A stretch of DNA of 64,000 nucleotides from Pterobdella sp. o SKG-2022 (lineage: Eukaryota > Annelida > Clitellata > Hirudinida > Piscicolidae). A program made the position numbers and the translations under genes. Position 1 is the first letter of the stretch; each line of letters starts with the position of its first letter. Shown here in pieces: positions 44,250 through 57,450 of the stretch. The stretch lies in assembly GCA_964035795.1 (NCBI GenBank), contig OZ038320.1, positions 17,316,589-17,380,588 on the forward strand. Direction: 5' to 3'. The notes under the pieces are model-generated. The model did no database searches. It had not been told where the DNA came from and was given only the letters and a program-made list of their open reading frames with translations.

Positions 44250-46145
44250 TGACAGTGAGTTTTTTCAGGGCTTAATGAAAATGCTGAAAGATCGGTTGGA
44301 CAGTTCGACGCCGTGCTCACTTAACACCCATTCTTTTGAAGCGATGAATAGGTGTCAGCTGATATTCCACAAGGCAAATTTGTGTGGCCGACCAATCGTC
44401 ATTTTCACCACTTGACTTTGACGTTCGTTGGTTGTTAGGTTGTGAATGTCCATAGCTCGGCGTTCAGCACTCTGTCGAACCATCTTAAACGAAAGATCTG
44501 TCAAATGCAGCTATTAACGAAGATTTGCATCCTTGCCGTGTTGGTGTTGACCGCTTTCCAAGTTTCTGGGTGTTTGCTCTCCATACGGGTTTTAACGTGG
44601 CAAATGCTTTTCAAGCTTTATTTAACATAGATTTGATGTCTTTATCTATACCTCCTGTTTGGCTGATCTTGCTACCTAGTTACAGGAAGTCATTGACGTC
44701 TGTTACTGCTTTTCCGGAGATGATAATTGAGCCCTCTTAATTCGCAGTAACTTGGTTTTTTCTTAGCTTATTTTAAGACCAACCTTTTGTGCTGTAGTTT
44801 CAAAATTTTTTCTCTGTCTCCTGCATGTCTTGCAGACGATGCAACAATAGAGGCAAGTCATCAGCGAACACAAGGTTTTCTAGCGTCGAGGTGAAAGTCC
44901 ACTGGATGCCTTTCCCGGAAATCTCATAGGCCTTCTTTGTCACCATGTCTAGCACAACAAGAAACAAGAGCGTAGACAAAAGGCAGCCTCGTCTTACTCT
45001 AGAAGAGATCTCAAACCTTTCAGAGAGTTTTCCAGCATGAATGACTCGGAATGAGAACCCTTCATAAATTTCTTTGATAATGTCGACAAACTTTGTAAGA
45101 CACCATAATAGAGAAGTATCTTCCAGCTTGATTCTCTGTCAACACTTTCAAACACCTTCTCAAAATCAATGAAGCACTTGTAGAGGGGTGACTGCCATTC
45201 GATAGATTGTTCCACTATGATTCTGACGGTCGCAATCTGGTCAGCACTAGAACGTTCTTTTCTGAAGCCAGCTTGTTCATCTCTCAGCACATTGTCAATG
45301 GCATTTTTCATTCGCTGCAAGATGATTTTTGTTAAGACTTTGCTGAGGATGGACAGCAGTGTAATTCTTCGCCATTTGCCGCATTGAGAAAAGTCACCGT
45401 GTTTGCTCCACTCTGGTGGGATTTACTTTGTTGCCCATATCAGGTTGAGCAATTGATGCAGATGGACAATGATGCCTGTTCTTCCTTTTTTTAACGCTTC
45501 TGCTAGGTTTTAGTCTGTGCCAGTAACCGTTCCGTTTTTAAACTACTAAGGGCTTTGTGAATTTCTTCCTTGATAATCTTTCCAATGTTGAGGTTGAGTA
45601 AACCACTCGAATTCAGTTAAAGTCCTTGCTCTGGTACTGGCCAATTAGGACCTTTTTGAAAATGCTTCTTCCACCTCGCTAGTTGGTTTTTGACCGTTGT
45701 AAGCAGCCTCCTTTTTTTGTTTTTTACAGGCCTGTTTGTGTTGTCGTCCACTAAGGATTCTGGTGGTGGCATACAGAGTCTTGAGGTCGCCCTTGCTAGT
45801 CACTTTTTCCGCTTCATCAGCGAAAATCTCAAAGTACGATAGTTTTGCTGCTCGTAACTCTTTTTTGGCAGTTTTTTGCTGTTTCTGTAGGCGAGTCTTT
45901 GTCTGGTCAGCTCTTGTTTGCCTGCTTTTTCTTTTCCACCTTTTTCCATGTTTTGTCACTGATCCACGGTTTCCTTCTGAAATGTGGCCGAATGCTTTTT
46001 TTAAAGACTGGTTCAAGTGTTTTATGAACGCAATAAAAAATATGTTGTATTTTCATTAATGCCATTATATTTTTTTTTTTTGTTTTTTCTCTTGCATCCT
46101 TGGGAGCATAGTCAGGCTTCAATTCCATTCTTTTCAAATTTCTAA
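44250..46145 (-). mobile_element. Degenerate non-LTR retrotransposon (LINE), reverse transcriptase region
   Basis: Minus-strand remnant of a LINE ORF2. Order on the element: linker (RKPWISDKTWKKVEKKKQ, about 45960), a basic helical region, AEALKKGRTGIIVHLHQLL (about 45500), SQCGKWRRITLLSILSKVL (about 45390), DEQAGFRKERSSADQIATVR (about 45250), motif A FIDFEKVFESVDR (about 45140-45170), VRRGCLLSTLLFLVVLDMVT (about 44960), and the catalytic FADDL at 44868-44857. C-terminal zinc-knuckle-like RT tail pieces (RLVGHTNLPCG) are seen to about 44350. Breaks include an in-frame TAA at 45425-45423, a frame change near 45000 and many stops below 44780. The endonuclease domain is missing, so the copy is 5'-truncated and dead. 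The wording resembles CR1/RTE-like LINEs; the exact clade was not settled. Confidence 0.85.
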
Positions 46146-47039
46146 ACCATTAAAATTTGCATTTTTTGAGTCGTAGTGGATAGGGCTTAATGTGGAAAGC
46201 TATAAGTGTTTTCTTTTTGTAAAATCAGTGATTTTTTTCAATTTTTACTCAACTTTTTGAAGCACCCAATATGCTAACACGAGCGTAGGGCCTATATACC
46301 CTTCCACATAACTTTACTGAAAGGAGCTTGCAAGAAAGACATGACCAGTGTAATTCTTTTCCATGCACTTCACATTTCGTAATCAACAAATGTAGACTTT
46401 AGCTAGTTCTGTGTTATCTATGCGTGAAACGTTTCGACAAGTTGTTAATTGTTTTCTTTATTAAATAAGCTAAACGTTTCATTTATGTTTTTATATACGT
46501 TTTTTTACTGTTTATATATTTTATGTTTGTCTTGTCTTAATTATTCGAAACCTTTGTTTTTTATTAAGTTTTTTTTTATACTTTCCGTTTTCTTAATGGC
46601 CCACCTTTGGTTGCTGTTGGCTTTTCGTATTTTGAAACAAATTAGGAGCATCAAAATGAAAACTCCCTCTAACGATCGAAATGTAATGCAAGTAGGAAAC
46701 GATATTAATAAATATATATAAATTTTTTAAAGTTTCGAAAACTATTCTTAAAATAAATCTAACAAATATATAGAGATTGCATGTGAATGTTTGAATCGGC
46801 CTTGTTGTTGAATGATTTTTATAACTTAATGAAATTCGGAACAAAAAAAATATGAATAAAAATAATTACTTAAAAGTTTCTCTATATTGAAAAATTTTAT
46901 TTAACTAACTATTGAACTGCAAATAATACTTTTTAGCTCTTTCATTTTCTATAATTAAACATAAACGGTCACGAGAACTCTGGCGACTGGCTGAATTTGT
47001 TATTCATTACAAGGTGTAAACTGTAAAGCAAAAAAGTTT
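46146..47039. other. Intergenic DNA, no gene supported
   Basis: T-rich DNA just upstream of the LINE 5' break. A 90-codon hydrophobic open stretch at 46449-46721 looks like a by-product of T-richness. Confidence 0.5.
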
Positions 47040-47415
47040 ATGATCACGATACCTTTCTTGGTTTTCAATTATTTTCTTAGCGGAATTTCTATTGTTGAAC
47101 TTATGTGGACTATTCGACCAACACCCGCTATCTTCCAAACAAAGAACGCACACCAGTTATTAAATGATATAGTCAAAAGTGCCCTTGATGAAAAAGATTT
47201 TGTAGAACTTTCAGATGTTGACCAAAGTGTAGGTAAACAACTAGGCAAGCTTAATATTTTTTCTTATGAAACTGGTGAATATCTCATCTCAGCCGCTACA
47301 TGCCATGACTTTTTTCAATGCCACCTGCTACAACTGTAGCCAACCAAGGTCGTACTTCTCAACAAGCAAAAGTAGTGAAAATGCAAAAAAAAGTTTAGTT
47401 TTTTTTTAGGCCAAA
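47040..47415 (+). pseudogene. Uncharacterised short coding-like segment, possibly a broken gene copy
   Basis: An ATG at 47040 opens 99 codons. The middle looks like real protein (KNAHQLLNDIVKSALDEK, VELSDVDQSVGKQLGKLNIF, YETGEYLISAATCHDFF). After 47318 the frame ends, but the next frame reads on as MPPATTVANQGRTSQQAKVV up to a stop near 47397, as if one base had been gained or lost. No splice sites explain the switch well. I do not recognise the family; it could be a retrocopy or a lineage-specific gene. Confidence 0.3.
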
Positions 47416-50406
47416 TTTTTTTTTAGTTAAAAAGGAAATTACAAACCTGCGTAATCCCAGTAGACTTTTTAATAAAAATTTTAATTTAATAAAAAAAACA
47501 ATGACATTAAGTAATAATAATATTTTCGATAATTTTCAAACTTTTTTAAAGATAAGGGCAGTCAAATGATTCCATGTTTTTTATACAACTCAGCATCGTC
47601 CATGTTAACACTTCCGCCTATCTTCTGCCATTTGAAGCTTCAACTACAATGGCGTATGCATTTTCTATATAATTTCATTCAATGTTGGTAAAACAATTGA
47701 TATTTAATGAATCATTAATATATATTTTTTTATCAAATCACCAAAACAAGATTTAAGGATAAAGGTGTTTCATTGCTCATATGACCCGAAGTGTTGGTGA
47801 AACTTTGAACTACAATGAAGGTCTTGAAACATATTTAGGCATTTTAAATTTTAGCTTTGATGTTTTTTAGAAAAACTGCTATAAAGACAAAATCTTTTGA
47901 TGAGTTTTACTGGAAATTAACATACTCGAAATATTTACATTGGTTTCTCCGATTCTTATCCATTAAATTGTCAGACAGCATGGCATTATTCCCTAGCCTA
48001 TTAAACGCTCAGAATAATCTCACAACTACCACGCACTTCCTGCCTCCAAATCACTGGTGATATTTCTGTGCTGAGCTATATAAATGACTCTTAATGAACT
48101 ATGGTATGATTCTGGGCAGTTTTAATTAACATCTGAATCCATGAACATCCGAGGCGAGAAACAATACATCTAATACAATCAAATGAACGCAAAAAGAGAT
48201 TTCTTAAAAACGTTTTATAATACTGTTTCAAATTATCAAGCACTTCATACTTATAGACAAAAAAATATTTTCAAAAAAGTATAAATCAGATAAATGTTGT
48301 TGAAGTAATTCAAACGAAGAAATGAGGTGATGTTGATGATGAGGAAGAGGATGATGATGATGATGAATCATTGTAAGGTTGTCAGCAAATTAGCATTTCC
48401 CGGATAAAAGAAACGACTTCTGCTGCTGAGTTTTGTGTGAGCAGTTTGTATCAGTATTTATGCCTTGTAGTTTTTCCTCTTGCATCCTTGGAAGCATAGC
48501 GCTGTATTTATGTTTTGTATGTAGCTATATTTTATACGTTCATTTTTGAAAAACCCATAATATTTGAAACAACTTTTTTTTAGATTGAAAATTGAATATT
48601 AATTAAATTTAATTAATTATAAATGTTTAACTTTTTTTATTTTTCAAAAATAAATTGGTTTTATAAAATACTCGGTAATGTTCTTCATACTTTCAATAGA
48701 ATAGGCGGGCCTCGTTAATCGGTGTTGTGGTTTTGAAGGTGGGAGGGTTACTGACACACTTTGTAATTATATATAGGCCATTATGAATGTCTTGTATTGA
48801 TGATAGTGCTTTCAAGTAAAAGAAAATTTATTTAGAAAGCAAAAAATATATACTACTTTTATAATATTTGTATAAAAGTTGAGTTTATTAGTTTTACCAA
48901 AACTTCATTTAAAGGATCAATCAAAATGGAATTTTATATAAGAAAATAACTTCTCACTAACACATCGTCTTGTAACATTAAGCAACAGGTTCTCTTAAAC
49001 ACACGCACAAAATAAATTAACCGTTCACTCACGCACAATTGACATGGAAATTCATCTCAGTGGGAGATGAAGCAACTTTGGTTGATGCTTGTGTTGGGGG
49101 AGGGAATGTTAGACTTTGTGGTTTTGTTCATTTCTATTTCAACTTTTTTTGTTATTTAATTCTTTTTATAATTTGAAAAAAAAATCATAAAAATCTATTT
49201 TCCATTAAATTTAATACAAAACTATCTTTTATCAAATTTAGTTTAAAACTATTTTTAAGAAGTTCAACATCAAGCTATTTTCATATAAGAACGAAAAAGT
49301 TCTATACTAACTCACACGTACACACAATAACGCATCTTTCACTTTGAAGGGTGTCAGAAATCAGTGGCCAACAAGCATCAGCTCATATCCACTTGTGCTC
49401 CTATAATTGCATTAAGCATTTATAAACTTCTATCAAAACCTATAAACAAGTTTCAATCAATTTTGTTATTTGTATTTAATCTTATTCTGCTTATATCAAA
49501 CACTCCAAAGTATTTTTTTCTCACTGTTAAATGTTTTCTTCCTATCTAATCTCACGGTTGATTTCTAGGAAAGTTATACTTGAAGGGTGTAAAAATAATT
49601 AAAAGCATTTAATTACACATTAAGTAATAAATCGAGAAATATAGGTTCGTTGACGCAATCATATAATCTGCGTCGACATCGGCTATTAAGCCGTATGACT
49701 CCTATTTTACGTGGTGAGAACAAACGAAAAATTGATAATACTTATCAAAAAACAATTAAATAGCTTTTTGCTTATTGTTTTTATGCTATTTGTTACGAAG
49801 GTCAATCGATCTTAACACTTTCAGCTGTTATTTCATAAAAGGCACTCAAACGCACAATCATAAATACATCTAACGAGAATCCTCTCAACAGTCTATCTAT
49901 TAAGATGTTTATTACAACGTAAATCTGTTATTAGAAAAAAAAAATTTTTAATTCATATAAAAAATATTTTTTTGAATATTTTTAATTCAATTAACAAAAG
50001 CAAAAACTCGAGATGACGTTTGTTTTTGTGAGGCCACATGTGACTTGCAAATGGCGGCAATAATGCAACGAGGTTGATCAGGTAGCAGCAGTGATTTATG
50101 GCAGTTTGCTCATCTTATCTGGGCTTCAAGCTCCTACGATTTTTTAATGTTATTTTTTCTAATTTTTATCAATGTTCATTTTTTGTTGAAATTTGAAATA
50201 TTGGCTCCAAAGTTTGTTTTGTTGTTAGAATGTCTAAACTTGTTTCTATTGGATGGATTCTACTTTTTGTGCCTTGTTGACACGAAAATAGATTTTAATA
50301 TAAATATTAACTTCAATTCAAATAACACAAAAAGCTTTTTAAAATAGCGCACCTCATCTATGCCATATTCGATTGTTTCATGCCAACAAATTCTGCGTGC
50401 TAAACA
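47416..50406. other. Intergenic DNA with a GAT microsatellite
   Basis: AT-rich with no supported gene. A (GAT/GAG)-rich run sits at 48328-48367. A 24-base piece at 48478-48500 nearly repeats the 5' end region of the LINE remnant (46089-46111). An open stretch near 49630-49760 (SLTQSYNLRRHRLLSRMTPI) is too short to call. Confidence 0.5.
48328..48367. repeat. (GAT)n-type microsatellite
   Basis: Purine-rich GATGATGAGGAAGAGGATGA followed by further GAT units. It would encode an acidic DDEEEDDDDDES tail ending in TAA, but a stop lies five codons before it and no gene leads into it. Confidence 0.7.
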
Positions 50407-50616
50407 ATGATGGCGGTCCTTGAAGACTTAAAAAACGACATGTCCAATAATAAAAACACTATTGGCATATTAATGAACAAAAAAAAAGCTAGATTTCTTG
50501 TGCTCATTCTCTGTCGTCACCCAGAACTCTTGCTAAAGTTTTGTATGGTCTATGACGCTTATCAACATAGAAAAAATCCGACTCAAATTGAAAAAGGCAA
50601 TAATCTGGAAAAATAA
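50407..50616 (+). CDS. Small candidate protein of 69 residues, unknown
   Basis: The ATG lies in a favourable context (AACAATGATGGCG) and the frame runs 69 codons to TAA. The product starts MMAVLEDLKNDMSNNKNTIG, has a hydrophobic/Cys segment (FLVLILCRHPELLLKFCMV) and a Lys-rich end. Codon composition is less T-rich than the surrounding DNA. No domain is recognised. It might be a first exon, a short gene or chance. Confidence 0.25.
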   Translation: MMAVLEDLKNDMSNNKNTIGILMNKKKARFLVLILCRHPELLLKFCMVYDAYQHRKNPTQIEKGNNLEK

Positions 50617-50928
50617 TTTTTAAAAATATAAATAAAACTTTTTTCTAGCTTTTTAAACGGAAAAAAATATTGCATATCATAAACGTTGTCAGAATTGCTT
50701 CAACTCTTCATAAGACATCGATAATGTCAATCAAAAATCATTACTTGCCACTCTACTGTTTCAGTGTTAATAACATGATGTAAATTTATCAATCATTAAA
50801 GTGAGTTTCACGATCTCATTTAGATAAATTTATAAATTAGCTTTACTTGCACATTTTATTACAATCGATAATTTAATTTCACCTTCAGCTCCGATTATAA
50901 TTGTTCAATTGAGTTAATAAGACCACAA

Positions 50929-51140
50929 AAGCAGCAGTTTATGCAACAGAATGGACCACAACATCAAACACATCATTCACCAGCATGAATAAACTAGAGT
51001 TCATCATCATTACACTCATCACACACAATTTAGATCAACTGCGAACACAGGTTATGGCTCTAATGGTGCGCAAAGCTCACTGAAGCATGAAACTCCATTA
51101 GATTCCACTTTCACATCCATTATTCCTTTTGTCTTATGCC
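50929..51140 (+). pseudogene. His/Gln-rich coding-like segment with a frameshift
   Basis: One frame reads KQQFMQQNGPQHQTHHSP and then stops; a shifted frame continues as VHHHYTHHTQFRSTANTGYG, then SNGAQSSLKHETPLDSTFTS. The composition resembles low-complexity activation regions of transcription factors. Either a frameshift has broken the frame or two short exons lie here. Family unknown. Confidence 0.3.
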
Positions 51141-54000
51141 CTACGCTTTTATCTGTATGGCCGCAGTGATATGAAAAATTCTTAAATTTCTATTGACTTT
51201 TAATGAATTTTAACCATCAAGTTTTCAATATATAATTAAAACAAAAACTTAATGGAATAGCACTGCTTTGCTACAAGTGACGAAGATAATGATGGAGGTG
51301 GTTGAAGATATTTATAGGTTGTTGTGACATCTTGTAATAGTCTTTTTTGACGCATGTAAGTGAACTGACGAATACAGGCAAGTGTTTAGCTAGAAGCATG
51401 AATAAACCAAATATGGGATCGTATTTGGGGTGATATAATGAAACCTTTGTGGAAGTTTCAGTATTATCACATTGCCATTATTTAAAATGAATTATATGGA
51501 TTCCAATCAAAATATTATGAAAGCTTTAAATGATTATTATTTTCAAAAAATATATTTTAGCTTATTTATCTTTTAATAATTATTTAAAAAAATTGTTGGT
51601 TAAGTCAAAGTAACATCTTCAAATTTATTAGCAATCTTAAAGCCATCAAACGTTAAAATAACTTGATCAACAATATGATTCTATCAATTATACCTTTCTC
51701 CCATGAAACCCAACCGAGGTGTTTGCAGGCTTTGAGTTTTAAAAACTGAATCATTATGGGAAAATTGATTTCGAATCGAAAATAACGCAAGTCAAATACA
51801 TTTTAGACTTTAGGATTGAAAAAATTAATTTTCATGGGAATATTCATGTATGCTAAGATCCATAGAGGTCTTACATTGATTTAATAGCAACAATTTTGAT
51901 TATATGTTTCACAACAGTCAGACACAAAATAAATGACACATCTAGTATAATTAACTAACGAGAGAACAATATATAAAATCGATTAATTAATAATACCTAA
52001 CTGAAAACAAGTTATATAAGCAATCAATAATGTTAGATGTAATTATAATGTAAGTTGACGTGGTATTAGGAGGGTGAGAAAATGATAGCTTTGGGGATGC
52101 TTCTTGCTGTGCAGCTTATTGTTTGAAATCCTTGTGAGAGCTTTTGTTGGATATTTTCTTTGTTTTACCATGTATCTTCTTATGTAATAGAGATTTTTAT
52201 AAATCAAAGTTAGATTCAATTATGTTTATAAGGATATATGTTAAAATAGCGTTCATCTGGTTACTTTTATAAACATATTTTACAGATTATAAAAGTTTGA
52301 TTTTTTAGTTTCAGTAAAAACGTCTAAATACAACAACGTTTGGTGCAAAAATGGCCAAGATTTTCGTGAAACCTTAATACTTCAACGTAATTGAGTTTTA
52401 TAATTTATTGAGACTTTTTTGAGATTTACAACTCAAAAAGTTTTTGAAAAAAACTTAAATAATGGCTGATATAGGTAATAAAGACTAAACTTTGAGTAAG
52501 TTATAAAACAATAAAAAACTAGAAAATCATGAAACACTTTTATGAGAAGCAAACACGAAGTATATGAACAAGAGACAAAATTTCATTGCTTGAGAATGTA
52601 GTTTTTTACGAAAACCTCCGTGTATATAGTATAATAAATACTTAATACCTAGTATAATAAATACTTTTTTTCTAATACTCCGATAGAAACATTGTAGCTT
52701 ATGAATAGGTGTTGAGATGGTAAGCATTCGATTTTTTCATGTCGAGGTGCATAATGGCAAGCTGTGAAGTACTTTATCTGCAAAACATTTGCCAAATCAA
52801 TGCTTTAAATGTACCTTTGCTGGTAGTCATTTCACGCAAATTTGAAAGCTTATTAACGAATTCTTGTATTTTACATTAAAAACTCAATTGGATGTTGCGT
52901 ACGATTTTATGCTATTCCCAAACTCTATAATACATTTGTTTTCTAAAGATTGGTTAAGCATTAAATTACTCAATATCTTTATGAGGGATTTAGCACACTT
53001 GTAACTGTAACACATTTGCATTGCGTTAAACATCGAAAAATTGATGGTTTTATATAACGTGTTAATTCTTTTTATCTTATTATTTTAGTCCCGCAACGAA
53101 AACAATATTATTGTCAATTTTACTTATTTATTTATATAAACCTTTATTGTTTGTTGGATAATGTTAAAAAATAGAATAGACAAAAGTACAAGGGAACCAG
53201 ATACACAAACATACACAAATTGACACTATAGTTTGCAAATTAATACTAAATTAACTCTCATTTACATTTATATTGCCTGCATATGGGCTGGAACTTTTAT
53301 TTGATTTATGTAGCTCCACATTTGCTTTTGAAATGTACGAGTTGAAGTTTTATGAATTGTTCAATATTTTTCAAAGTAAACATTTAAATATAAAAAATAT
53401 AAGCATGATTGAAGTATCCTTTAAAATTATTGAATAAGTTTTAAATCTTCAACCGTTATATTATCATCTTTACTATGCATGAATGCATGAATCGATTTCA
53501 TTTTATATACTTGTCACTCGTTAAAACCCTACGATTTCTTAGTAAGGCAGGTCCATGCCTTGGTGGCCATCATAACCAAATAGTTATAGGTTTGATTTTT
53601 TAGGATTGCTTATAAAAAGAGGGTCGAAAGACGGAGGCTATAATAACTTCTGTTATTAGCCTTCCAAATTGCAAGCATGACAGAAAACTAACAACTTCAG
53701 TTGTATAAGTGCGTTAAAAAATAATTATGAATTTTTGTAAAAAACTTTCATTCATTTTCGGGAATTTTTATGACTGACAGTGGTGAATGAAAAAAGTTGC
53801 AAACTTCAGAGAAAACCTTTATATTTATGTGTCTGGTTTTGCCCAAACTAAGATGTTCTTTAAAAAAACTTGAAACTGAAACCATGCATCATAACCCTTT
53901 GACGCAATGCCATTTGAAATTTTCATTGGGAAAAAATGTCAACAGTTGTCATTAAAATAGAGAGAAAACAATCAATTCAAATACAGATCAAATTCAGCCT

Positions 54001-54115
54001 TTAGAAGCCAACCTTAAACACGAAGCCCACTTGGGCATCGACAATCTGATTCATAATAGAAATGCCTAGTTGCTTCATACCACAATGGGCGTCACAAAAT
54101 GTAACAATATGAAAA
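54001..54115 (-). pseudogene. Short minus-strand coding-like fragment
   Basis: On the minus strand, TFCDAHCGMKQLGISIMNQI continues as VDAQVGFVFKVGF and ends in TAA at 54003-54001. G+C is higher than in flanking DNA. No acceptor lies directly upstream. It may be a fragment of a retrocopy; the family is not recognised. Confidence 0.25.
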
Positions 54116-57100
54116 CAAAAATTAACTTATCAGTGTTCTTTGTTTTTGTCGAAAGATTTAAAATTCCCAGAAACGTATTTAAAGTTCTCAGAATATTTTT
54201 TGACAAATTTACTACATTCATTAACTGAAAATCTGCACTATCCATATGCGTAAATTTTTAAAAACATAATGTATTTTAAACAAATAATTGTTTTTTAATT
54301 GAAAAATTCAACTTTTAATAATTGTATTATCGAAAATTATAGCTTTTTATCGGTTTTTAATGTATTAAAGTATCATATAAACAACATGGAGTTTCAAAAA
54401 AATCTCACCGATATAAATATGCTACAGTTTATTGGTTAAAACTATTTTATTGACAAATTAAAAATAAATTTTTGAGATAGTTATTCAAATTTTATCTTTT
54501 TCTAACAATCAAGTCCAGACTGAAACAATTAAGCAATTAACGTTACTTTCGTGCAGATTGCACTGTTTTTTCGCTTATATTTTATAGTATTTATCAAAAA
54601 TGTATCTTTAGAATTTATAAAAAAAATCAATTATTTTGAATTTTTAATGTCACTTACAGTTTTTACACGAAGTTTAGTTTTTTAACAATTTACATACAAA
54701 CGAACAACAGTAGATTTGTTATAGGAAGACAATGAATTGAATATAAATTTGTGAAGCTTGTGATATTAGTTAAGTTGAGCTCTCATAATCACAATGAAAC
54801 ATAATTGTTTTCTAATTTATATGCAAGTCAAATTTTGACAAAAATTAATCTATGAGAGCATGAATTAAAAAATTTAATATCTTTTATGGCTTTCTAATAA
54901 TTAAAAAAAAAATTTTATTGGTTACTGATAATTCATTAGGCAATCTGACTTTTATTTGTCACGAGAGTGCTTTAGAAAGACAATGTAAACTGTTTTCCGC
55001 TTCATTAAATTCTGTGAACAACCCGGTCACCAACACCAGTAGTTAGATGCGCCCTCATGAGGCATTTCTTTCAGATTCTTAAAATTTATTAAACTCTCAT
55101 TATAGCTTCAACAGTATATTCGAAACTTAATAGGCTGAATTTATGTAATTAGGTAATTGGTAAAAAATAAAAACGAAAAGCGATGAGGTTCTTTGTACAA
55201 AACATGCATAGTTAACTCTTAAAAGCGCTTAGAGGAATTATTGCTTTCAAGAAAGAAAGAAAACAACTCTTCTGTTCTTGTAACCTCTGTGTTCAATCTG
55301 CTTTGAGACATTTGCGAACACTAATAAAAGCTATGAAGCTTTCGAAGTTTATTTGTAACATCACTCAGCTGGATTTAATTTGTTTTATTAATCATTTTTC
55401 TTCAAGTTATAAGTTTTTTTTAATTTATTTTTATGTTTATTTAACAATTTATGAGCAATTTGTGGCAAAAATTTTGCGTTTGTACAAAAAAAATCAACTT
55501 AATGGTACAATATTGGAAACTTGAGAGTTGTGCTAATTGGAGCAAGATTAATGCAGCTATAATGCATTTTGAATGGAAGTTAGGGGTGCCAAGCCATTAC
55601 AGTCCCAGTGCGAGCAATTAAACTTAAAAGAATGCATATAGTTTGCTTATACATTTTTCAAAAACTCTTTATGCGCATTTTTGAAGAGCATAAAATATTT
55701 AAAACTCTTTAGACCTTTAGAAGGACAAAGTAGTTAAAGCAACTAGATAATTTTAAGCATTTACTTTTTGTGTAATAAATCTCAAAATAGTTTTTACAAA
55801 GATGAAAAGTGAGCAATGATATTTGAACTTTAATCGATACGATTATAAGATGTACACATAATACGCGTGTGAAGTTCAAATAAAACATTGAGAAATTGCC
55901 TCGGTATTTCAAGCTCATTACTTAAACTAAAAAAAATGTTCACTGTTTTTGTATGAAAATTTTATTTTTCAATTTTATGTATCAGTTATTTTAATTCAGC
56001 TGGTTTTAGCGTAAAAGGCCATTTTATGCGTAATTTATCGTGTAAGTTAATACTCTCATCGGTCCACCTAGAGGAAAGCAACGACAGGTGCATCATGAAT
56101 TAGTTCAACACAGCACCATACTAACTATCAACGCAACTTTTCTATCAGTATACTTCTCTATAATTTTATATCAGTTTAATAAGCACTTTCAATTGAATTT
56201 AATTCAAAACATAAATTAATATTTTAATGAAATTTAATTAAGTTTTGCATAAATTTTTTATATGAGTTTTAGAATATTTGACATCATTGAACAGTTTTGA
56301 AACCACATATTCATCAATTATGGATAAAAAACATTTAAATAAAAAAGTACATTTAAAAATCGAAACAAAATTTTCCAATTTTAATCAGTGGAACTTACTC
56401 AACACAAAGGATGCTTTGTAAGGTGGTTATGCGAGCATAGAAGTCGAAGGAAATCGACTCCCACGGTTCTCACGCCTGGGTGCCTGGATTTTATCGAAGG
56501 GCCTTTTTATCTCAAGTGTCTACCGCGGGGATGCTTTATGACAACGTGTGACGCAATACAAAACTGCCTTTTTATATATTTCGTATTAGTGCTCATTTTA
56601 TAAGAATGTTTTTAATTCAATATTTTGTTTTCTCCAAACAGTTTGATTTTATTTCATTATTTTTGCTTGAGTGCGTAAAGTTTTAAATAAAGTTTATTAG
56701 AAGGAGATGTTGTGATTGTTATTTTATGGCATTTCATTCGATTCAAAGTTGTAACTAATATGTGCAATATTCCTTTACAACCTTCACTTTGTTATATAAT
56801 TTGTACATACTTGTTAGATTTCCAATCAAAAAGACCTCAATTTATTGAAATAGGTTTTCGCTAATTATACAAATGCTGAAACTTCAATTGTTTTGAAAGT
56901 TATATCGCTATTTAGTACCTCATTACTTAAGCATTTAATTCATACTTAATGTGTATGCACAAGGTAACATTCAGTCGCATCTTGCGTGTTTTAAGGCCAT
57001 TTCACCTACTTTAAACCATCTCAGTCTACTTTAATACTAACTTTTGAATAATATTTAATTTCGCTTTTTCTAAAGAATAAAACTCAAAATATTTTGAGTT

Positions 57101-57424
57101 AACCTAAAGTCATAAAGAAATGAATTATCAAAAAAGAGCTACTTTCAATGAAAATCTGTGTAATATAAGCTTTCTTAAGCTGTTGTTATTTATGAAAATG
57201 ATGAATGACCAAAAAGTATAAAAATTATTGATTAAGAACTAAAAAAACAATGAAAACGAAAATAAAGATGATGAATAAGGAATGTAAAATGCTTGAACAC
57301 GTAAGCGAATCAATTTGAAGCGAAACATTGCCAAATAAATCTCACACCTTGCTTAACCAGCCTATCAGCACTGGAATTAGTACACTTCTCACAAGCTTAT
57401 TGGTTCTACCTGCTTAGCTCCACC

Positions 57425-57450
57425 CCCAATTTATATGTGCTATAAAGAGA
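57425..57450 (+). promoter_or_regulatory. Candidate TATA-type promoter of Pax3/7
   Basis: CCACCCCCAATTTATATG is followed by GCTATAAAGAGAAGC. The C-rich element and TATAAA lie on the Pax3/7 strand about 490 bases upstream of its start codon. This is a motif-level suggestion only. Confidence 0.25.

Noticed and set aside
45736..46059. Plus-strand open frames at 45736-46059
   Set aside because: They are antisense shadows of the minus-strand LINE coding region.
46449..46721. Hydrophobic 90-codon open frame as a membrane protein gene
   Set aside because: The Phe/Leu richness follows from T-rich DNA; there is no homologue recalled and no splice or promoter context.
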